Positions 1-8,345 are shown, counted from the first letter of the stretch. The stretch: 64,000 bases of DNA from Roseovarius pacificus (GCF_900142665.1 NZ_FRBR01000009.1:97395-161394), one strand, 5' to 3'. The notes: a model not told the origin generated them from the letters alone. Program-made: numbers and translations.

Positions 1-2
1 AT

Positions 3-542
3 GGACTCGATATTCGCGTGCTGCATGGCGCAACCACCGAGATCGCGGGCGTCCGCATCATCGGCGCGCCGCTCTGGACGGACTTGAAGCTCTTCCCTGA
101 GCTGGAGGGCCTCGCATGGGGCATGGTCGGGGATTGCCTGATGGACTATCGGCGGATCGGCGTCACGCCCAAGCGCATGTTTTGCGTGCGCACGATGCTG
201 GACCATCACGCGATGGACAAAGCGGCGATCTGGGACGCTCTGTGCCAGCCCTATGCCGGGCCGACCATCGTCATGACCCACCATATCCCGGTGCGCCAGC
301 TCGTCCACCCAGCCCGCGAAGTGGGCAATGACAGCAAACGCGCCCTCTGTGCGGGGTTCGCCAGCGACCTATGGGGCGAGATCAAGGGCTTCGACATCCA
401 CACCTGGATCTGCGGCCACAGCCACGACAACAAGACGTGGACCGGCAAAGGCAAACACGGCCCCATCCGCTTCGTCATGAACGGGCGCGGATATCCGGGC
501 GAAGAGGTCGAGTTCGATCCGGCATTCGTGCTGGAGGTCTGA
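3..542 (+). CDS. Calcineurin-like metallophosphoesterase, C-terminal part (5' truncated by window)
   Basis: The reading frame is open from the first bases of the window, so the gene starts upstream. Two hallmarks of the calcineurin-like metallophosphoesterase fold are visible: VMTHHIP near the middle and CGHSHD near the end, which supply metal-ligand histidines. The upstream GD and GNHD motifs would lie outside the window. Likely a cytoplasmic phosphodiesterase or phosphatase; the substrate cannot be deduced. It belongs to the accessory cargo of the mobilizable element. Confidence 0.75.
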   Translation, partial: GLDIRVLHGATTEIAGVRIIGAPLWTDLKLFPELEGLAWGMVGDCLMDYRRIGVTPKRMFCVRTMLDHHAMDKAAIWDALCQPYAGPTIVMTHHIPVRQLVHPAREVGNDSKRALCAGFASDLWGEIKGFDIHTWICGHSHDNKTWTGKGKHGPIRFVMNGRGYPGEEVEFDPAFVLEV

Positions 543-663
543 GCGTGGCGGTATAGGGCGATAGTGCTATGGCCCTATTGGGCTGCGACCAGACATAACC
601 CGCTAATCTTCTTGGAAATGACACAAAGCTATTGAAGATGATCCAAAAATTTAGCCGATAGCA

Positions 664-1644
664 TTGGGGATTTTTGTGCTTTCACTGGCAGTAATTGGAT
701 TTCAGGCAATGATCGCCGCGTCTCTGGTCGTGGCACGAATTCTGGGGGCCGCGAACAATAAGCCCGATTGGCTTTTCTGGGCCGCATTCGGCTGGACCGC
801 CTTCACCTTTGTCTTCGTGTTCGCGTCACCGCTCATTCTATTGCAGCTCGTGGTGATTTGGGGCGTCACCGCGTGGATCAGTCCTAAGGACAAAGATGAG
901 CCCAGTCCTCCCAGCAAGCTGGAAACGCTGACCGCAGACGACGAGAACTGGCACCGATATTTCCAGCACCATTGCGAATCTCCGGCGGAAGTCGCCTTTC
1001 TCGACGCTATGGTCGAAGCCTTCAATCTCACACCTGAAAAGGGCCGCTTACGCGGCGGCGGGCTGACCTTGCAGATGCAGGTGCCGGTGATGAATTACCG
1101 CCTAGATTTCCTGATCGACGACGGCCTGATCGTCGAAGTCGATGGCGCACAATGGCATTCCTCGCCCGAAGCCATCGAGCGCGATGCCGAACGAGACAAA
1201 GCGCTTGCGGCGAAAGGCTATGAAATCCTGCGCATTCCCGCAAAAGTCACGCTTTACAAGCGCGATGATGCAATCAAGCAGGTTCGCGAAGCGCGCTCAG
1301 GCTGGCTCGCCCGCAAGGCGAAGGCGCGCGCCAGCCGCGCGCATGGGGCGGATGGAATGATCGCAAAACATAAGACTCAAACGAAGAGGCCAAAATTCAG
1401 CATGTCCGGACTCGCGGCCTCCGTGGAAAATGGTCTCGACAGCTTCACCGCTGGCATGAACAACATCAACGCGGAACTAAGGCAGTTCAATGAGCGCGCA
1501 GAAAAATGGGCTGAAGAAGATCGCAAGCGCGTCGCTCAGGAGGCTCATGAAAAAATGAAGCGCCTTCAAGCAAAATTGGATGCCGACCCCGAACTTGCAA
1601 AAATATACGAACAGATTTCGGCAGAGTTTGACGACAAGCGTTGA
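664..1644 (+). CDS. Membrane-anchored DUF559 (Vsr/restriction-fold) nuclease-like protein
   Basis: A 326-residue protein starting at TTG; an in-frame stop lies 12 bp upstream, and an ATG at 709 would cut into the first membrane segment. Two hydrophobic segments (about residues 3-27 and 36-72) precede a DUF559-type domain at about 105-215. This shows the family pattern RLDF-(I/V)..[10 protein letters not shown], then [16 protein letters not shown], with D148, E158, D160 and H165 as candidate active-site residues. The C-terminal 100 residues are charged and probably coiled coil. DUF559 belongs to the Vsr/very-short-patch endonuclease fold. Membrane anchoring is unusual and suggests action at the cell surface, for example on incoming DNA; that role is inference. 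Confidence 0.7.
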   Translation: MGIFVLSLAVIGFQAMIAASLVVARILGAANNKPDWLFWAAFGWTAFTFVFVFASPLILLQLVVIWGVTAWISPKDKDEPSPPSKLETLTADDENWHRYFQHHCESPAEVAFLDAMVEAFNLTPEKGRLRGGGLTLQMQVPVMNYRLDFLIDDGLIVEVDGAQWHSSPEAIERDAERDKALAAKGYEILRIPAKVTLYKRDDAIKQVREARSGWLARKAKARASRAHGADGMIAKHKTQTKRPKFSMSGLAASVENGLDSFTAGMNNINAELRQFNERAEKWAEEDRKRVAQEAHEKMKRLQAKLDADPELAKIYEQISAEFDDKR

Positions 1645-1719
1645 AATACGCCGGAAACCCCACAATCGCTCGATACTTGACGTCTCGCTCATGTGGATTT
1701 TCCGGCTCCCGTTGCACAC

Positions 1720-1769
1720 CCAGCCCCACCTGACATCGCCCCTCAAATGGCAGGGGAAGGTGGGGCTGG
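1720..1769. repeat. Large inverted repeat with nested inner stem
   Basis: Perfect 12-bp arms at 1720-1731 and 1758-1769 enclose a second 5-bp inverted repeat (cccct/agggg, 1739-1743 and 1752-1756). It lies between the DUF559 gene and the toxin-antitoxin promoter. No T-run follows, so it is not a classic intrinsic terminator on either strand. Confidence 0.65.
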
Positions 1770-1847
1770 CCTGGACGCCATCGTTTTGTTGTCTCTGGAC
1801 TGTCGATTGAGAATAGATATCTTGACGTCGAGCTAAGCCCTCCACTC

Positions 1848-1876
1848 TTGCGCATTATGCGAAAAATACGTATATT
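1848..1876 (+). promoter_or_regulatory. Promoter/operator of the toxin-antitoxin operon
   Basis: TTGCGC at 1848-1853 and TATATT at 1871-1876 are separated by 17 bp, a good sigma-70-type promoter. Two palindromes overlap it, cgcat-t-atgcg (1851-1861) and atacgtat (1866-1873), as expected for autorepression by a Phd-type antitoxin. A strong ribosome site (aggagg) lies 6 bp before the antitoxin ATG. Confidence 0.6.
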
Positions 1877-1897
1877 ACGGCAAGCTAGGAGGTTTGC

Positions 1898-2161
1898 ATG
1901 TCCGACATTCAGAATTTTCCCGCCGCCGATCTGGCGCGCAAGACGGGTGACATTCTCGACGCGGCCAGTCGTGCGCCGGTGGCGATCACCAAGCATCGCA
2001 AGCCACGGTTCGTGCTGATGAGCCTTGAGCGCTACGAGGCGCTGACAGGCACAACGGATCAGCAGGCGCACACCTTGGAGGATATGTCCGCCGAGATGAA
2101 GGCCATGATGATCGCCGCTCTGGAACGAGACCTTGCCGGTGGCGCTAAGCCAGATGCGTAA
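1898..2161 (+). CDS. Phd/YefM-family type II antitoxin
   Basis: An 87-residue protein with the Phd/YefM N-terminal DNA-binding fold: an N-terminal segment ending in DLARKTGDILDAA, then PVAITKHRKPRFVLMSLERYEAL, which is the family signature. The C-terminal third is acidic and helical, the part that neutralizes the toxin in this family. The gene overlaps the next by 8 bp, so the pair is translationally coupled. The promoter upstream contains palindromes fitting autoregulation. It probably stabilizes the mobilizable element. Confidence 0.85.
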   Translation: MSDIQNFPAADLARKTGDILDAASRAPVAITKHRKPRFVLMSLERYEALTGTTDQQAHTLEDMSAEMKAMMIAALERDLAGGAKPDA

Positions 2162-2570
2162 GCCCGCCGCCGGTGACGTCTTCACCTATCCATTTCTTTG
2201 GAAGCGCCAGCAAATCCAGGGCGAAACAGAAGGCCGCAAGCCTCGCCCGGTCTGCATGGCCGTCACTACGGCAAACGCGGGCGGCAATACATTGCTGTTC
2301 ATTGTTCCCATCACAACGCAGCCACCCACGGACGGGCGGATTACTATTGAAGTTCCTGAGATCGAGGCCAAACGCGCGGGCCTTGATACCGAAAAGCCCT
2401 GCTGGGTCATGCTGGACGAGTTCAACAGCGATGTGTTTGAGCGCTCCTTTGTCTTTGAGGATCGAACTCCGCTTGGTGCATTCAGTTCGAAATTCACGGC
2501 GCGGCTACAAGGCATCCTGCTAGATGCCGCCAAAGACGGCAAAGCCCGTATCGTGAACCGGCAAGACTGA
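2154..2570 (+). CDS. PemK/MazF-like type II toxin
   Basis: Start chosen at ATG 2154, overlapping the antitoxin stop; a TTG at 2133 is in frame but less likely. The 138-residue product has the pattern GDVFTY..LW..Q...GETEGRKPRPVC and later I.VPITTQPP, resembling the PemK-like 'growth inhibitor' branch of MazF-type toxins seen in alphaproteobacteria, which cleave RNA. The family call rests on N-terminal motif similarity and gene pairing. Pairing a Phd-type antitoxin with a PemK-type toxin is a recognised kind of mix. Confidence 0.7.
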   Translation: MRKPAAGDVFTYPFLWKRQQIQGETEGRKPRPVCMAVTTANAGGNTLLFIVPITTQPPTDGRITIEVPEIEAKRAGLDTEKPCWVMLDEFNSDVFERSFVFEDRTPLGAFSSKFTARLQGILLDAAKDGKARIVNRQD

Positions 2571-2603
2571 TCGGCTGGAAAATCATGTCCGCCGCCTGAC
2601 AAG

Positions 2604-2774
2604 TTAGCGCGGTTCGGTGTGCTTGTCCTGCGTTCGGGGTGTTTTGGGTGCTGACGGTTCGGCCTCTTCTCCTACCGTTTCGGCGTTGCTAGCCAAATCA
2701 TCCAGAAAGCCTGTGTCTTCCATTTCGCCCAATGCGCTCTGAATCTGGTCGATGATGCTTTTTCCGGTCTTCAT
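2604..2774 (-). CDS. Small acidic protein downstream of relaxase
   Basis: A 56-codon frame beginning at ATG 2774, about 20 bp after the relaxase stop, with a plausible ribosome site (aaagga) 9 bp upstream. The product begins MKTGKSIIDQIQSALGEME and has a predicted amphipathic N-terminal helix and an acidic, proline-containing C-terminus. The family is not recognised. Position and spacing suggest it is the last gene of the mob operon. Confidence 0.5.
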   Translation of the reverse strand: MKTGKSIIDQIQSALGEMEDTGFLDDLASNAETVGEEAEPSAPKTPRTQDKHTEPR

Positions 2775-2794
2775 GGTTGTGTCCTTTCGTTTAC

Positions 2795-4495
2795 CTAGAA
2801 TTTCGGGCCATTTGACAACGGCGCAGGGGCCGTGCCTCGTGGTTTCGGTTTGCTCTGCTCAGCTTCTTCCCGGTGCGCAGACCGCCGGGTCAGCCAGTCT
2901 CCAACAATCTCCGCAACTCCGCCTGCTGCCGCTCCAAGGCGGTCAAACGTTTCTCCAAGTCTGTCGCGAAACGATTGAATGCGCGATGCAAGGTCTCGAA
3001 TTCTCTCGGTGAGGCGCTGGCGCTCTTCAAACCAGCCTCGAATGTCGTGTTCAGTTCTTCGACAGCGCGCAGCAATGCGGTCTCGAAGGGCGTCAACTGC
3101 GGGTGTGCCATGGTTTACCTCGTGGTTGCGGTCTCGACGCAGACTTCGCCGCCGTTCAGGTTGGGGATCGGACAATCGGCCAGCGTGACGCCGCGCGGCA
3201 GGCTCAGCACCTGGCCCAAGCCGCCAGGGCCACGGCTCACCCTCGCCCCTTCGAGGCCGAACATCGCCAGCCCCGGCTCCACCGTCGCGTTTTGCGGCTT
3301 GGGAAAGGTCAGCTGCACTGCCATCAAGAGCACCCAGAAGGTCAGCAAGACCCCAGCCAGATAGGTCGGCAGCATGGTCTTCCATGTCACTGTGCGCCAT
3401 TCTTTTCGGCTGGCTTCCAGCTCGGCTGTCGCCTGCCGTATCTTGCGGGCCTGTTCCTCGACCTGGGTGGCTGTCCCGTCGTGGATAATCTCGCTCAGCT
3501 TTTGCAACTCGCGCATATCTTGCATGATTTTTTGCTGCGCGGCGCTCAACGCTTGCGATAAATGCTGCTCGAAGTCGTTCAACATCTGCTGCGTCTGCGC
3601 TTCGGTTGCATGGGTCTGCGTCTCGACCTTCGCTTGCAGGCTTTGCAGCAAAGTATTCATCTGCGGTCCAGTCTTCATGGAAAATTCGATCCTCTAATCG
3701 GAATGTGTTCTGGCTGTCCGAGGTGCCCGCGACGCGCATGGTGATGCGGGTGTCGCGTTTGCGGGGCTTGCCGCCTCGGGTCTCTTCGGCATCGGCCTTG
3801 CGACGTTTCTCAAGCTGCTTGTCAGGCAGCGGTTTGAATTCCAGGCCATCCAGTTCAGCCAAAGCGGCGCGGACATCAGCATGGTTGCTGATCTCACCAG
3901 CTTCGATCCGCTGGATGATCAGCGTCTGGATCGTTTCTTTAATGCTCTTCCGGTCTCCGAAATCGAATACCGGCTTCACCATTCGCTTGCGGGAGGGTTC
4001 CTCCGGGCTGATCCAGCCCGCGCGGGCATTCCAATAGTCTCGAAAGGCGTTGAAATAGGCCTCCGATCCCGGTGGTGCGGGGTTGAATGATAGGTTCTGG
4101 TAAAGCTCCAGTCGCGGAATCAGGAAATGTAGTTCCACGTTGCCCATATGTTTATGGCGCACCCAGAGAATATTCGCCTGATCCCTTTCCAGCCCAGCAA
4201 AGGCGGCGCGCTCGAAGTCACGCATCACAGCCGCCTGCTGTGTTTCGGTGGGATCGTCCTCCGCATGAAAGGCGACCACACCGCTGGTGTAGCGCCATTT
4301 CCGGGAGTTGCTGTCGATCAGGGCGCGGGTCAGGTCGGGGTCGCCTGACAGCACCTCCGGCAACACATCTCGGCGAACGGTCTGGCCCGCGATGCGCTTG
4401 CGGTCCTCACAATAGGCCGCGACCTCCTCGGCCAGCAAGTATTCAACCGCCGCGCGTCCGGAGCCATCGCCATGCGTGAAAAAGCGCACCATCAT
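2795..4495 (-). CDS. Relaxase (MbeA-like, HEN-type histidine motif)
   Basis: A 566-residue protein whose N-terminal half is the relaxase domain. The metal-binding motif reads HKHMGNVELHF at residues 114-124. The H114/E121/H123 spacing equals the H-E-N triad of ColE1 MbeA-type relaxases, with His in place of Asn. A conserved region around residues 150-235 follows. The C-terminal half is charged, low in complexity and dual coding: two other genes lie inside it in another frame. It would nick at oriT and pilot the strand through a helper secretion system. It overlaps the end of mobC by 4 bp. Confidence 0.85.
   Translation of the reverse strand: MMVRFFTHGDGSGRAAVEYLLAEEVAAYCEDRKRIAGQTVRRDVLPEVLSGDPDLTRALIDSNSRKWRYTSGVVAFHAEDDPTETQQAAVMRDFERAAFAGLERDQANILWVRHKHMGNVELHFLIPRLELYQNLSFNPAPPGSEAYFNAFRDYWNARAGWISPEEPSRKRMVKPVFDFGDRKSIKETIQTLIIQRIEAGEISNHADVRAALAELDGLEFKPLPDKQLEKRRKADAEETRGGKPRKRDTRITMRVAGTSDSQNTFRLEDRIFHEDWTADEYFAAKPASEGRDADPCNRSADAADVERLRAAFIASVERRAAKNHARYARVAKAERDYPRRDSHPGRGTGPQDTAGDSRAGSQPKRMAHSDMEDHAADLSGWGLADLLGALDGSAADLSQAAKRDGGAGAGDVRPRRGEGEPWPWRLGPGAEPAARRHAGRLSDPQPERRRSLRRDRNHEVNHGTPAVDALRDRIAARCRRTEHDIRGWFEERQRLTERIRDLASRIQSFRDRLGETFDRLGAAAGGVAEIVGDWLTRRSAHREEAEQSKPKPRGTAPAPLSNGPKF
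2890..3111 (-). CDS. MobD/MbeD-like mobilization protein, nested in relaxase gene
   Basis: A 73-residue, fully helical protein (TPFETALLRAVEELN at the N-terminus, then FATDLEKRLTALERQQAELRRLL) resembling the MbeD/MobD family of ColE1-type plasmids. It starts 3 bp after the mobB-like stop with a ribosome site (gaggt) in the preceding gene. It lies entirely inside the relaxase gene in a different frame, the same arrangement as mbeD in ColE1. Confidence 0.7.
   Translation of the reverse strand: MAHPQLTPFETALLRAVEELNTTFEAGLKSASASPREFETLHRAFNRFATDLEKRLTALERQQAELRRLLETG
3115..3678 (-). CDS. MobB/MbeB-like membrane protein, nested in relaxase gene
   Basis: A 187-residue protein with a long coiled coil (residues 8-95, many Q and E), a single transmembrane segment at about 107-128 (LPTYLAGVLLTFWVLLMAV) and a glycine- and proline-rich tail. 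This layout matches MobB/MbeB proteins, which help the relaxosome meet the membrane transfer channel. The gene is wholly inside the relaxase gene but out of frame. M1 (3678) and M7 (3660) are both possible starts; the coiled coil and membrane segment argue that the frame is real. Confidence 0.7.
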   Translation of the reverse strand: MKTGPQMNTLLQSLQAKVETQTHATEAQTQQMLNDFEQHLSQALSAAQQKIMQDMRELQKLSEIIHDGTATQVEEQARKIRQATAELEASRKEWRTVTWKTMLPTYLAGVLLTFWVLLMAVQLTFPKPQNATVEPGLAMFGLEGARVSRGPGGLGQVLSLPRGVTLADCPIPNLNGGEVCVETATTR

Positions 4496-4848
4496 CTTGA
4501 GTGCTCCGCGACGATCTCGGTCAGTTGGCGATCCAGAGTCATCAGCAGAGTGCGCACCGCGATCAGGTCGATGGCGCGTCCGGCCTTGCGGTCTGTGTTG
4601 ATGGCGCGAGCGATCTGGTTGAGATTATTGCCCGCACGTCCGACGGTCGCCAGCAGCACGGGATCGACCTCGGGTGGTCGCGCCCGCCGCTGCATGGGTT
4701 CGCCGGACAAAAGATGGCGGGTGTACTCGGATAGCGAACTCTCCTGAGCGCGGGCCTTGCGCAACCAGGTGACGCGCTCCTCCTCCGTGCAGCGCACCCG
4801 CAAAACCAGATCGCGCACCACACGCGGTTTTGGCTCTCGGTTACTCAT
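4492..4848 (-). CDS. mobC: MobC-family relaxosome accessory protein
   Basis: Start chosen at ATG 4848, giving 118 residues; the longer frame to 4941 adds a low-complexity leader. The protein has the ribbon-helix-helix-like start (VLRVRCTEEERVTWLRKA) and the MobC signature ..VGRAGNNLNQIARAIN near residues 75-95. MobC proteins bind oriT and help the relaxase melt DNA at nic. It overlaps the relaxase start by 4 bp. Confidence 0.85.
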   Translation of the reverse strand: MSNREPKPRVVRDLVLRVRCTEEERVTWLRKARAQESSLSEYTRHLLSGEPMQRRARPPEVDPVLLATVGRAGNNLNQIARAINTDRKAGRAIDLIAVRTLLMTLDRQLTEIVAEHSR

Positions 4849-4983
4849 ACCAGCCACCTGACGCGCTCCGCGCGCCGGGCTTGGGGTGAAGGGGAAAGGG
4901 CTTGCCCATTCCCTTCCAAGGTGCATGTCGCGTAGCCACATGCGTAACCTTGCTCCTGCTTTCTGGCAGCATACGGCACACCA
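4849..4983 (-). other. Candidate oriT region
   Basis: A 135-bp gap between mobC and the replication-type gene contains several short inverted repeats (gggc-tt-gccc near 4907; gcgcg-type repeats near 4870). In ColE1-like systems oriT lies just upstream of mobC, so this is the expected place. No nic consensus is identified with certainty. Confidence 0.35.
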
Positions 4984-5856
4984 TCAGTAGACTACTCCCG
5001 CGCGCCGCAACTCATCCTCGGAAACCAATCCGCGCAACAAGAGCTTACCAGCCTCAGCAATCGAGATATGTGCGCACATCCAGTGGTGATTTTTCACATA
5101 GTCTGCGCGCTGCTTCAGATGGTTTTCTGCTTGTTCAGCTTTCTCAATTTTTGCCTTCCGCATTTCGTCGACATGTCGCTGCCAACGCTGTTCGCGGAAC
5201 CAGTTGTCTGAAAAACATACCTTCGAGCGAGTGTAGCCCGAAGTTTCAGTCGCATAAGACTTTATTGCTCTGCCAAGCTCCTCTGCCGTTAGACCTTCCT
5301 CAACTGCTTGCAGAAAATGCTGGTGACATGAGGATTTGTTTCGTCGCCGATCTGCGGGGTAGGCGTTCCATGCGGCTTCAAAATTCTTACCCATCCCCTC
5401 GGGCATTCGCGCGCGCGTAGGTGGTTTCAGGATGGTTTTAGGATTGTTTGGGGTCCGCTCTGGACCCGGTGCCCCGTCCGGAACGGACCCCGTTCCCCGT
5501 TCAGTGTGACCCCCGTCCACTCTGGACCCGGTTGGGTATCCGACTTTGTCGTATGGTTCCGAAATCAATTCGAGCGTTTGAACGATTGCGAGGTTCATGT
5601 GGTAGACGACCGTGTAACCGTGCTTACAGCGACGATGCTGCCCGGTTTCGATCAGAATACCTTCCTGGACCAGTTCGTTCACAGCGCGTTTGACCGTGCT
5701 TTCACCCAGTTCAGTGTGCCGGTGAATGGTGCCTTTAGAGCACCAAATCCCCGATCCATCATCACTGGCCTTGTCCGCTAGAAACATTATGATCTGCTTC
5801 CGCACGGGACTGCCGAATTTCCTTTCGGAACAGAGCTTGGCAACTTCCCAACTCAT
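4984..5856 (-). CDS. Winged-helix replication-type protein
   Basis: Start taken at ATG 5856 (a TTG at 5865 is the alternative), giving 290 residues. Residues 1-95 form a winged helix-turn-helix (SPVRKQIIMFLADKAS, then GTIHRHTELGESTVKRAVNELV), as in replication initiators and phage O-like proteins. The central 60 residues are a Pro/Gly linker. A second domain (ETAWNAYP-like AAWNAYPADRR..., residues 155-215) resembles a conserved region in plasmid or phage replication proteins. Its place behind oriT and mobC fits an initiator inherited from a mobilizable plasmid. The function is inferred. Confidence 0.5.
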   Translation of the reverse strand: MSWEVAKLCSERKFGSPVRKQIIMFLADKASDDGSGIWCSKGTIHRHTELGESTVKRAVNELVQEGILIETGQHRRCKHGYTVVYHMNLAIVQTLELISEPYDKVGYPTGSRVDGGHTERGTGSVPDGAPGPERTPNNPKTILKPPTRARMPEGMGKNFEAAWNAYPADRRRNKSSCHQHFLQAVEEGLTAEELGRAIKSYATETSGYTRSKVCFSDNWFREQRWQRHVDEMRKAKIEKAEQAENHLKQRADYVKNHHWMCAHISIAEAGKLLLRGLVSEDELRRAGVVY

Positions 5857-5900
5857 CTCATTCAACCCAGACCGCGTTCACCTGCAACGAACAATCAAGT

Positions 5901-6128
5901 TCACACATGCGAGCCAGATTCCGTCGGCAGGACACGATTTTGATCAATCCAGGCATTCAGGTCGGCACCCGCATATTTTACGCGCCTCCCGAATTTGATG
6001 AATGCAGGCCCGACGCGTCGATGCCTCCACTGAGCGCGCTTTGATTTGCCTGCGATGATGTTTAGCTCCGGGTCAGAATCGTCATAAATTCTTTTCGGAT
6101 CGAATACTTCGACATCGGTGGATGACAT
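5901..6128 (-). CDS. AlpA/excisionase-like helix-turn-helix protein
   Basis: A 75-residue protein with a MerR-type winged helix pattern: RRVGPAFIKFGRRVKYAGADLNAWIDQN at residues 37-64, typical of AlpA-like regulators and excisionases. Its ribosome site (gggaga) is 5 bp upstream. It probably controls integrase expression or directs excision of the element. Confidence 0.7.
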   Translation of the reverse strand: MSSTDVEVFDPKRIYDDSDPELNIIAGKSKRAQWRHRRVGPAFIKFGRRVKYAGADLNAWIDQNRVLPTESGSHV

Positions 6129-6380
6129 TCAATTTCTCCCAAACAACTGGTATGAAATCGAATATGAACGGCAGAGACCGCATCCTCACGCAAAACCAAC
6201 AATACAATTTTTCCAAAATTTGTCGTCATGCGGCAACGCGTTTAGCTATGCCCGAAAGTTGGTGATTGCCTGACTATCTGTCAGCCGGACTGCCTCGTCA
6301 TCGCGAGGAGGCACAAACAGACCAATATTAAATTCCTACTGCCCCGGAACGACGTCAACCCCGTATGATTGGCGCACCGT

Positions 6381-7166
6381 TTACAAGTAGATTATGTGGC
6401 CCCTGGGAGTTGGAGGTTCCTCAACATAATGCTCTTGAAGGATATCTATGTATTTTTTCAGTTGATGATCATCCCGCGCGAGCTGTCGAGCTTCTCGCGC
6501 ATAACGGTAGAAGTTGACTGGAATACCTGCCCACGAGAAAACCTCTTGCAAACACTTGCCAAAGCTACCTTCGGGAACCTGCTCAGTTATGCCGAGGGTG
6601 ATGCGCTCGTCAGAATGAACTTCAAAGAGCGCCCGCACCACGATCGCTACAGTTCGTGCCCGCTGATGCCCAGAATTTCCCCCGCGCTCCTTGGCGTACT
6701 CAGAGAAAAGAACGTCGATATGATCTAATAGGCCTGCCCATTCCAAATGTGTCTGACAGGCTGCATTTTCGATCCAAAGTGAAACCGGAGGTGGAAGTCC
6801 CTTCATCCGGCGCAGTGCGCGAGCCAGTTCATCATCTGACGCACCTTTTTCTCCAGCATATTCGAGACGAATGGATTCTTTGACCGATTTTTTGGCTCTA
6901 CGCGTCTGTTTGATGACGGTTCTTATGTCACCGATTTCCTGCCCCTGATCGGAGTGCATCCAAACTGGCCCTGCGTATGGGTTTAACATCAATACCGCTG
7001 GCAAAAATGTTTCGTTGTAATCCAAAGGAACTTTCAGCCATTTTTCTAAGCAGTGCGTTATCTCGTATGCCGCACGATACATTATGTAATCATAATTTGA
7101 CGCACCGGATCTCAGGGCGGGAAGTTTCAATTTTCTCCCATCATTCCAAATTTCACGAGGCAACAT
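6381..7166 (-). CDS. Hypothetical protein coupled to integrase
   Basis: A 261-residue soluble protein overlapping the 3' end of the integrase gene by 14 bp, so it is probably co-transcribed with it. It is rich in charged residues with a helical N-terminus (IMYRAAYEITHCLEKWLKV) and no obvious catalytic motif. The family is not recognised. AT content appears higher than in the integrase gene. A helper or regulator of integration is possible but not shown. Confidence 0.6.
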   Translation of the reverse strand: MLPREIWNDGRKLKLPALRSGASNYDYIMYRAAYEITHCLEKWLKVPLDYNETFLPAVLMLNPYAGPVWMHSDQGQEIGDIRTVIKQTRRAKKSVKESIRLEYAGEKGASDDELARALRRMKGLPPPVSLWIENAACQTHLEWAGLLDHIDVLFSEYAKERGGNSGHQRARTVAIVVRALFEVHSDERITLGITEQVPEGSFGKCLQEVFSWAGIPVNFYRYAREARQLARDDHQLKKYIDILQEHYVEEPPTPRGHIIYL

Positions 7167-8322
7167 ACTCGCACCACCTTTCCATCAACTGCCGCCGTTT
7201 TTCCAACAAGTCTGACCGCGCATAGGCGCGCTCAACGTCCGACCCCACCTTGTGGGCCAAGCTCATCTCCGCCACCTCGCGGGATACATCAGGCCGCTCT
7301 GCCGCCCAATCGCGAAAGGTCGAGCGGAAGCCATGCACGGTGATCCCCTCGATCTTCATGCGCCGCAAAAGCATCAGCATGGCCATGTTCGACAAGGGCT
7401 TATGGCGCTTCTGTCCCTCAAATACCGCCTCTGATTGCAGCGCTTTCAATGGCTCCAAGATGGCGATCATCTGGGGCGTCAGCGGTACGCGGTGCTCTTC
7501 CCCGGCCTTCATCCGCTCATGCGGGATCGTCCAAAGCATCGCATCGAAATCAAACTCTTCCCAACGGGCCTGCAAGACCTCGCTGGTCCGGCTTGCGGTC
7601 AGGCAGGTGAACATCAGCGCCTTGGCCGCTGTGGCGTCCCGCGTCGCAAGGTCGGCATAGAAGGCGGGCACATCTTGCCAGCGCATCGCCTTGTGGTGCT
7701 GCACCTTTTGTTTGACGCGCGGCAACACCTTGGCATCGCGGATCGTGTTGACGGGGTTTTCGCCGGTATAGAAGCCCTTCGACTTTGCCACATCCAGCAC
7801 GGCCTTGATCCGCTGCGCCACGCGCTTGGCCGTTTCGTGTTTCTCGGTCCAGATCGGAAGCAGAACCTGCAAAACCTCGGGCTGCCCGACCTCCGACACT
7901 GGCAAACGCCCGATCTTCGGGAAGGCATATTCGGCGAGCGTGTTGATCCATTGCTGCCCGTGCTTGGGGTTCTTCCATGTCGGCAGCCGCTCGATGTGAA
8001 CCTGCTGGGCGATCTCTTCGAAACAAGGCACCTCTTGGCGGACATTGTAGCGCGGGTTTAAGCCTTGCTTTGCCATGCGGCGATATTCGAGGGCGCGGTC
8101 GCGCGCTTGGTTCAGCGTCACGATATCGGCGCCGCCCAAACCAAAATCGGTGCGCAGGGGTTTGCCTTCCCGATTCCGCTGCCCCTTGACGGTGACGCGC
8201 ACAATCCAGCGCCGTGCGCCACTCGGGTCAACGACAAGATAGAGGCCATTCCCGTCGCCATGCCGACCGGGGCCAAGCGTTCGCACCAGATTCTTGGTCA
8301 GTTTGCCGCTATGGAGAGCCAT
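7153..8322 (-). CDS. int: P4-type tyrosine integrase
   Basis: Start chosen at ATG 8322 (389 residues); a TTG at 8349 would add nine residues. The N-terminal arm-binding domain has the DUF4102-type pattern DGNGLYLVVDPSGARRWIVRV. The catalytic domain shows Arg in TASRTSEVLQARWEE, HGFRSTFRDWAAE (HxxR), LAHKVGSDVERAYAR (second His and nucleophile Tyr), so all five catalytic positions are present. The gene begins about 150 bp from the 3' end of tRNA-Ser, the classical target for this family. Confidence 0.92.
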   Translation of the reverse strand: MALHSGKLTKNLVRTLGPGRHGDGNGLYLVVDPSGARRWIVRVTVKGQRNREGKPLRTDFGLGGADIVTLNQARDRALEYRRMAKQGLNPRYNVRQEVPCFEEIAQQVHIERLPTWKNPKHGQQWINTLAEYAFPKIGRLPVSEVGQPEVLQVLLPIWTEKHETAKRVAQRIKAVLDVAKSKGFYTGENPVNTIRDAKVLPRVKQKVQHHKAMRWQDVPAFYADLATRDATAAKALMFTCLTASRTSEVLQARWEEFDFDAMLWTIPHERMKAGEEHRVPLTPQMIAILEPLKALQSEAVFEGQKRHKPLSNMAMLMLLRRMKIEGITVHGFRSTFRDWAAERPDVSREVAEMSLAHKVGSDVERAYARSDLLEKRRQLMERWCEYVAS

Positions 8323-8325
8323 GTA

Positions 8326-8345
8326 TATACCACACTTTATACCAC
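8326..8345 (-). promoter_or_regulatory. Direct repeats at integrase start, possible operator
   Basis: Two copies of tataccac (8326-8333 and 8338-8345), 12 bp apart, sit just upstream of the integrase ATG where a ribosome site would normally be. They could bind the integrase or the AlpA-like regulator. No good Shine-Dalgarno sequence is present. Confidence 0.35.
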
